Positions 61,606 to 64,000 of a stretch of 64,000 nucleotides of DNA are shown here, piece after piece. The DNA is taken from positions 992,001-1,056,000 of the forward strand of contig CAKMXJ010000039.1 of NCBI GenBank assembly GCA_928724745.1. Direction: 5' to 3'. The stretch comes from Anthracocystis setariae (taxonomy: Eukaryota; Basidiomycota; Ustilaginomycetes; Ustilaginales; Ustilaginaceae). Position 1 is the first letter of the stretch. Each line of letters begins with the position of its first letter. Position numbers and translations under genes: made by a program. The notes beneath the pieces were generated by a model. That model was not told where the DNA came from. It saw only the letters and a program-made list of their open reading frames with translations, and searched no databases.

Positions 61606-63618
61606 CTACTGCACCTTCTCCCACTCTACGTCTTCATTTGAATTTCCGCTGCTTGGTACGGTGGCCGTCTTGGTGGTGATCACTGTCTCCTCGTTCTTGG
61701 ACGAGCTGGGTGGACGAGCATCCTCCGTGTCGAGGATCTGTTGCACTTCATCGTCGTCATCCTCGTCGTCGGTCAACGGCTGTGTTGCGTGCTCCTGAAC
61801 TATAAACTCATCACCGGCCAACGAGCTCCAAGGCGGAAGATCACCCTTGCGTGCGCCTTGCCACACCTGACGGCCGATCTTCTCGCAAAGCCCCACATAC
61901 TCGCGAGCCATGCTAAGCACACGGCGCGAATCGGCTGGATTCTCCTGCACCGTGGTGGGATCGATGCCGGCCAAAGCCAGGCGAGCACCGACTCCCGGTC
62001 CAGCACCTCCTAGCTGCGGACGATAGTACTCAATACTTTCAACACCGACGTACTCGCGACCCCAAAAGTCAGCACGACTACCATACCTTTTCTTGGGGTC
62101 TGGCTCCGGCGCCAAGCAAGCATGACTGACGGAAACAGCGCCTTTGAAAGGATCGATGGGATGATGCGGCGAGCCCACCCAACGAGCAAGGTAGAAGCTC
62201 GCTACCACGAAAACGGTGACCCACGACGCAACGAACTGCGACATCATGGTAGACGCCACCACGCCCGGATGCGTCAAGAAGCTGCGTGGCTCTGGTTGGC
62301 CGGGAATGGGTCGGGATGCAGGAGGGAGCCCAAGGAAGCCGTGCGAGGGTGTGCTACTCGCCGAGGATGCTGAACGGCGCATGTTCGAGTCTGCAGTGAA
62401 AGACGAGGACATGCTCAGGCTTGCCGACGGACGCTCATCCCTGGGCGTACCGGGTTGAGTGCGCATGCGACGAGTCTGAAGCGCATCATCGAGACCGAAG
62501 GCAGCAAGCTCACATTGGTACTTGGTGGATTCATACGGCAACGGCGACTTGGCCACGTCAATGCACTGAAAGTCAGTGGCGTCGTAGTACTTGGAGAAAG
62601 CCTCGACGGAACTGGTCCAGATGATGCGTGATGGAGTCGAATACGGTGTAGCGCGCAGCGCTGGCAGCAGGGCACGAACCAGAATCCAGTGAGCCCCAAC
62701 GTTGCACTGCCAGACCCAGCCAAAGCCATCGTCGCTCACATCGCCTGCACGTTGCATCTTGTATGCCGGCCAAGTGACGGCGTATCGGAACTGGGTCATC
62801 ATCATCCATACAGCGTGGAGCCAGTTCATACCTGTCCACGCCGACGATCCGGCGTTGAGCACAACATGTGTCACGTGCGTGTATCTGTCGCGGACGGTGC
62901 GTGCACATTCCAGGGCGCTGCCCATGCTGCCCAGGTCGAGTGGGACAAACTCGATGCGAGTGCCTTGGCAGAAGCGGCGTCGATAGCGAGCATTCGCTTG
63001 CCTTGTTCGTTGTTCTAGACTGGCATCCAAATCGGACGAGTCTGACAACGTGCGGTAGGGCTCTGCGATGGAGTGCTGGTCAGCCCGATTTGGGGAGGCA
63101 TCGTCCTCTGCGAGCGCTTTGCGAAGTTTCCTCCGATGCCTGACATTGTTTTCCTGAGCGTGAGCCACGAGTGCCGGGTCGGCATCCTCGTGTGGTGTGT
63201 CGCGAATGTCGTCTTCAGTCTCGGGATCCGTAAGCTTGTCGTCCTTGGTGTTCGTGTCGAAAGCGAATGCCCAGCTTTCAGGAGGTCCCGTAGGCGTATC
63301 TTCATGCTCGGGCAGATTCTCGATCCATTTGAGCAGCTGCTTGAGTTCCTGCCTCGCCTTGTGGGCTTTGATCGGGTTGCGGCATGCAAGAACAATGGTG
63401 CAGCCATCCGGGGCGACGAACGGGGTCGGGGTGGGCTGGATGGTTGGATCGGTATTTTGCGACGGGTGTGTGGGAAGCGTATCGCTTGGTGTTGGCGAAG
63501 AGAGCTGTACGATCAACCTCTGACAGATACCAAAACCAACACCAGCATTGGCACCCGTGACAAGGATAACGGGCCGAACATTCCTCGCCTTGGAGCAGGA
63601 CGAGTCTGCAGCAGACAT
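61606..63618 (-). CDS. ERG27: 3-keto-sterol reductase, ERG27-like short-chain dehydrogenase
   Basis: 670 aa from the ATG at 63618 (MSAADSSCSK); the longer frame starts only at TTG. A Rossmann NAD(P)-binding motif lies at residues 21-28 (TGANAGVG), followed by FVAPDGCTIVLACRNPIKA, then VPLDLGSM and HVVLNAGSS. The catalytic pair is in YESTKYQ (Tyr362, Lys366), preceded by the RIIWTSSVEA serine region. The order and the AFSKYYDATDFQCID block fit Erg27, which reduces the C3 ketone during C4 demethylation of sterols. A hydrophobic segment (about residues 462-482, WVTVFVVASFYLARWV) could bind ER membrane. The protein is nearly twice the yeast length (347 aa): a Thr/Asp-rich insert of about 120 residues follows the first strands and Ser-rich inserts flank the active site. 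Its acidic C-terminal tail (TDDEDDDDE) is also extra. Confidence 0.86.
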   Translation of the reverse strand: MSAADSSCSKARNVRPVILVTGANAGVGFGICQRLIVQLSSPTPSDTLPTHPSQNTDPTIQPTPTPFVAPDGCTIVLACRNPIKAHKARQELKQLLKWIENLPEHEDTPTGPPESWAFAFDTNTKDDKLTDPETEDDIRDTPHEDADPALVAHAQENNVRHRRKLRKALAEDDASPNRADQHSIAEPYRTLSDSSDLDASLEQRTRQANARYRRRFCQGTRIEFVPLDLGSMGSALECARTVRDRYTHVTHVVLNAGSSAWTGMNWLHAVWMMMTQFRYAVTWPAYKMQRAGDVSDDGFGWVWQCNVGAHWILVRALLPALRATPYSTPSRIIWTSSVEAFSKYYDATDFQCIDVAKSPLPYESTKYQCELAAFGLDDALQTRRMRTQPGTPRDERPSASLSMSSSFTADSNMRRSASSASSTPSHGFLGLPPASRPIPGQPEPRSFLTHPGVVASTMMSQFVASWVTVFVVASFYLARWVGSPHHPIDPFKGAVSVSHACLAPEPDPKKRYGSRADFWGREYVGVESIEYYRPQLGGAGPGVGARLALAGIDPTTVQENPADSRRVLSMAREYVGLCEKIGRQVWQGARKGDLPPWSSLAGDEFIVQEHATQPLTDDEDDDDEVQQILDTEDARPPSSSKNEETVITTKTATVPSSGNSNEDVEWEKVQ

Positions 63619-64000
63619 GATTGCTGAATGCTCCCAGCCGAGCTGCAAGTGATGGACAACGAAGGATGCAAAGGAGAGGATGACGAGAGAGCTTCGAATA
63701 CAGACGAGAGATCTAGTCGAGTCTTCGGTGAGACGTGAGTTCCGCCGAAGCTCCGCACCCCCTTTCTGCAACGTCTTCTGAAAGTCTATACGAGACAGAC
63801 AACCTCACGTAACTCAACGCTTTGTCCGGTCGTATGAGATGTGCATGTTTCTTGCTTGCTTGTCAACCTCAATCGCATGATTTCACGCAGTTCAGGCGTC
63901 CTCCCTGTGTGTGCTTGGTGCCGTCTGACACTTGCCAAGTTCAAGAAGTAAAGAATGTTATATCGTCGTTGTCCCACAATGGCTGAAAATTGGCGCCATT
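63619..64000. promoter_or_regulatory. Upstream region of ERG27 to the window end
   Basis: 382 bp of probable promoter and leader of ERG27. No other gene, and no start of a following gene, is recognisable before the window ends. Confidence 0.4.

Overview
The window reads as nuclear DNA of a basidiomycete fungus, most likely a smut (Ustilaginales). The genes are large, mostly single-exon eukaryotic reading frames. Their proteins carry long Ser/Ala/Asp-rich insertions, the few introns follow fungal GT..AG rules (one is GC-AG), and the gene set (MGM1, SAM50, ERG27, LAA1, VPS8, RPC25, UAP1, a bZIP-DUF3425 factor) is fungal. I see no rRNA, tRNA, transposon, CRISPR array or bacterial operon. The species call is inference from style, not from a search.

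Layout: 20 protein genes. 1-42,045 holds 14 genes whose strands alternate without exception: TAN1 (+, 5' end cut by the window), LAA1/HEATR5 (-), UBP2-type deubiquitinase (+), glutamate-cysteine ligase modifier subunit (-), VPS8 (+), dUTPase (-), MGM1 dynamin (+), ZRC1-type zinc transporter (-), RPN1 (+), a small Lys-rich protein (-), a RhoGAP (+), RPC25 (-), SAM50 (+) and an SVOP-like MFS transporter (-). Three convergent pairs are separated by only 89-91 bp. After a gene-poor stretch of about 3.2 kb come mitochondrial aconitase (-), ribosomal protein S29/uS14 (-), divergent ribosomal protein L4/uL4 (+), UDP-GlcNAc pyrophosphorylase (-), a bZIP-DUF3425 factor (-) and an ERG27-like 3-keto-sterol reductase (-).

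Five genes have introns that I could place by protein continuity: dUTPase (82 nt), the small Lys-rich gene (94 and 95 nt, the second GC-AG), aconitase (393 nt), RPS29 (927 nt) and RPL4 (620 nt). The very large genes are uninterrupted. Starts were set at the first well-placed ATG. Several of the longest open frames extend upstream only through TTG or GTG codons, and I excluded those extensions.

The genes are mostly housekeeping: mitochondrial biogenesis and metabolism (MGM1, SAM50, aconitase), membrane traffic (LAA1, VPS8), proteostasis (UBP2, RPN1), gene expression (RPC25, RPS29, RPL4, TAN1, bZIP), cell wall and sterol precursors (UAP1, ERG27), redox and metal handling (GCLM, ZRC1). They do not form one pathway. 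I found no convincing new biological system. The best leads are the strand alternation, the GC-AG intron, the oversized introns of the divergent ribosomal-protein pair, and a VPS8 RING-like region divided by about 256 residues.
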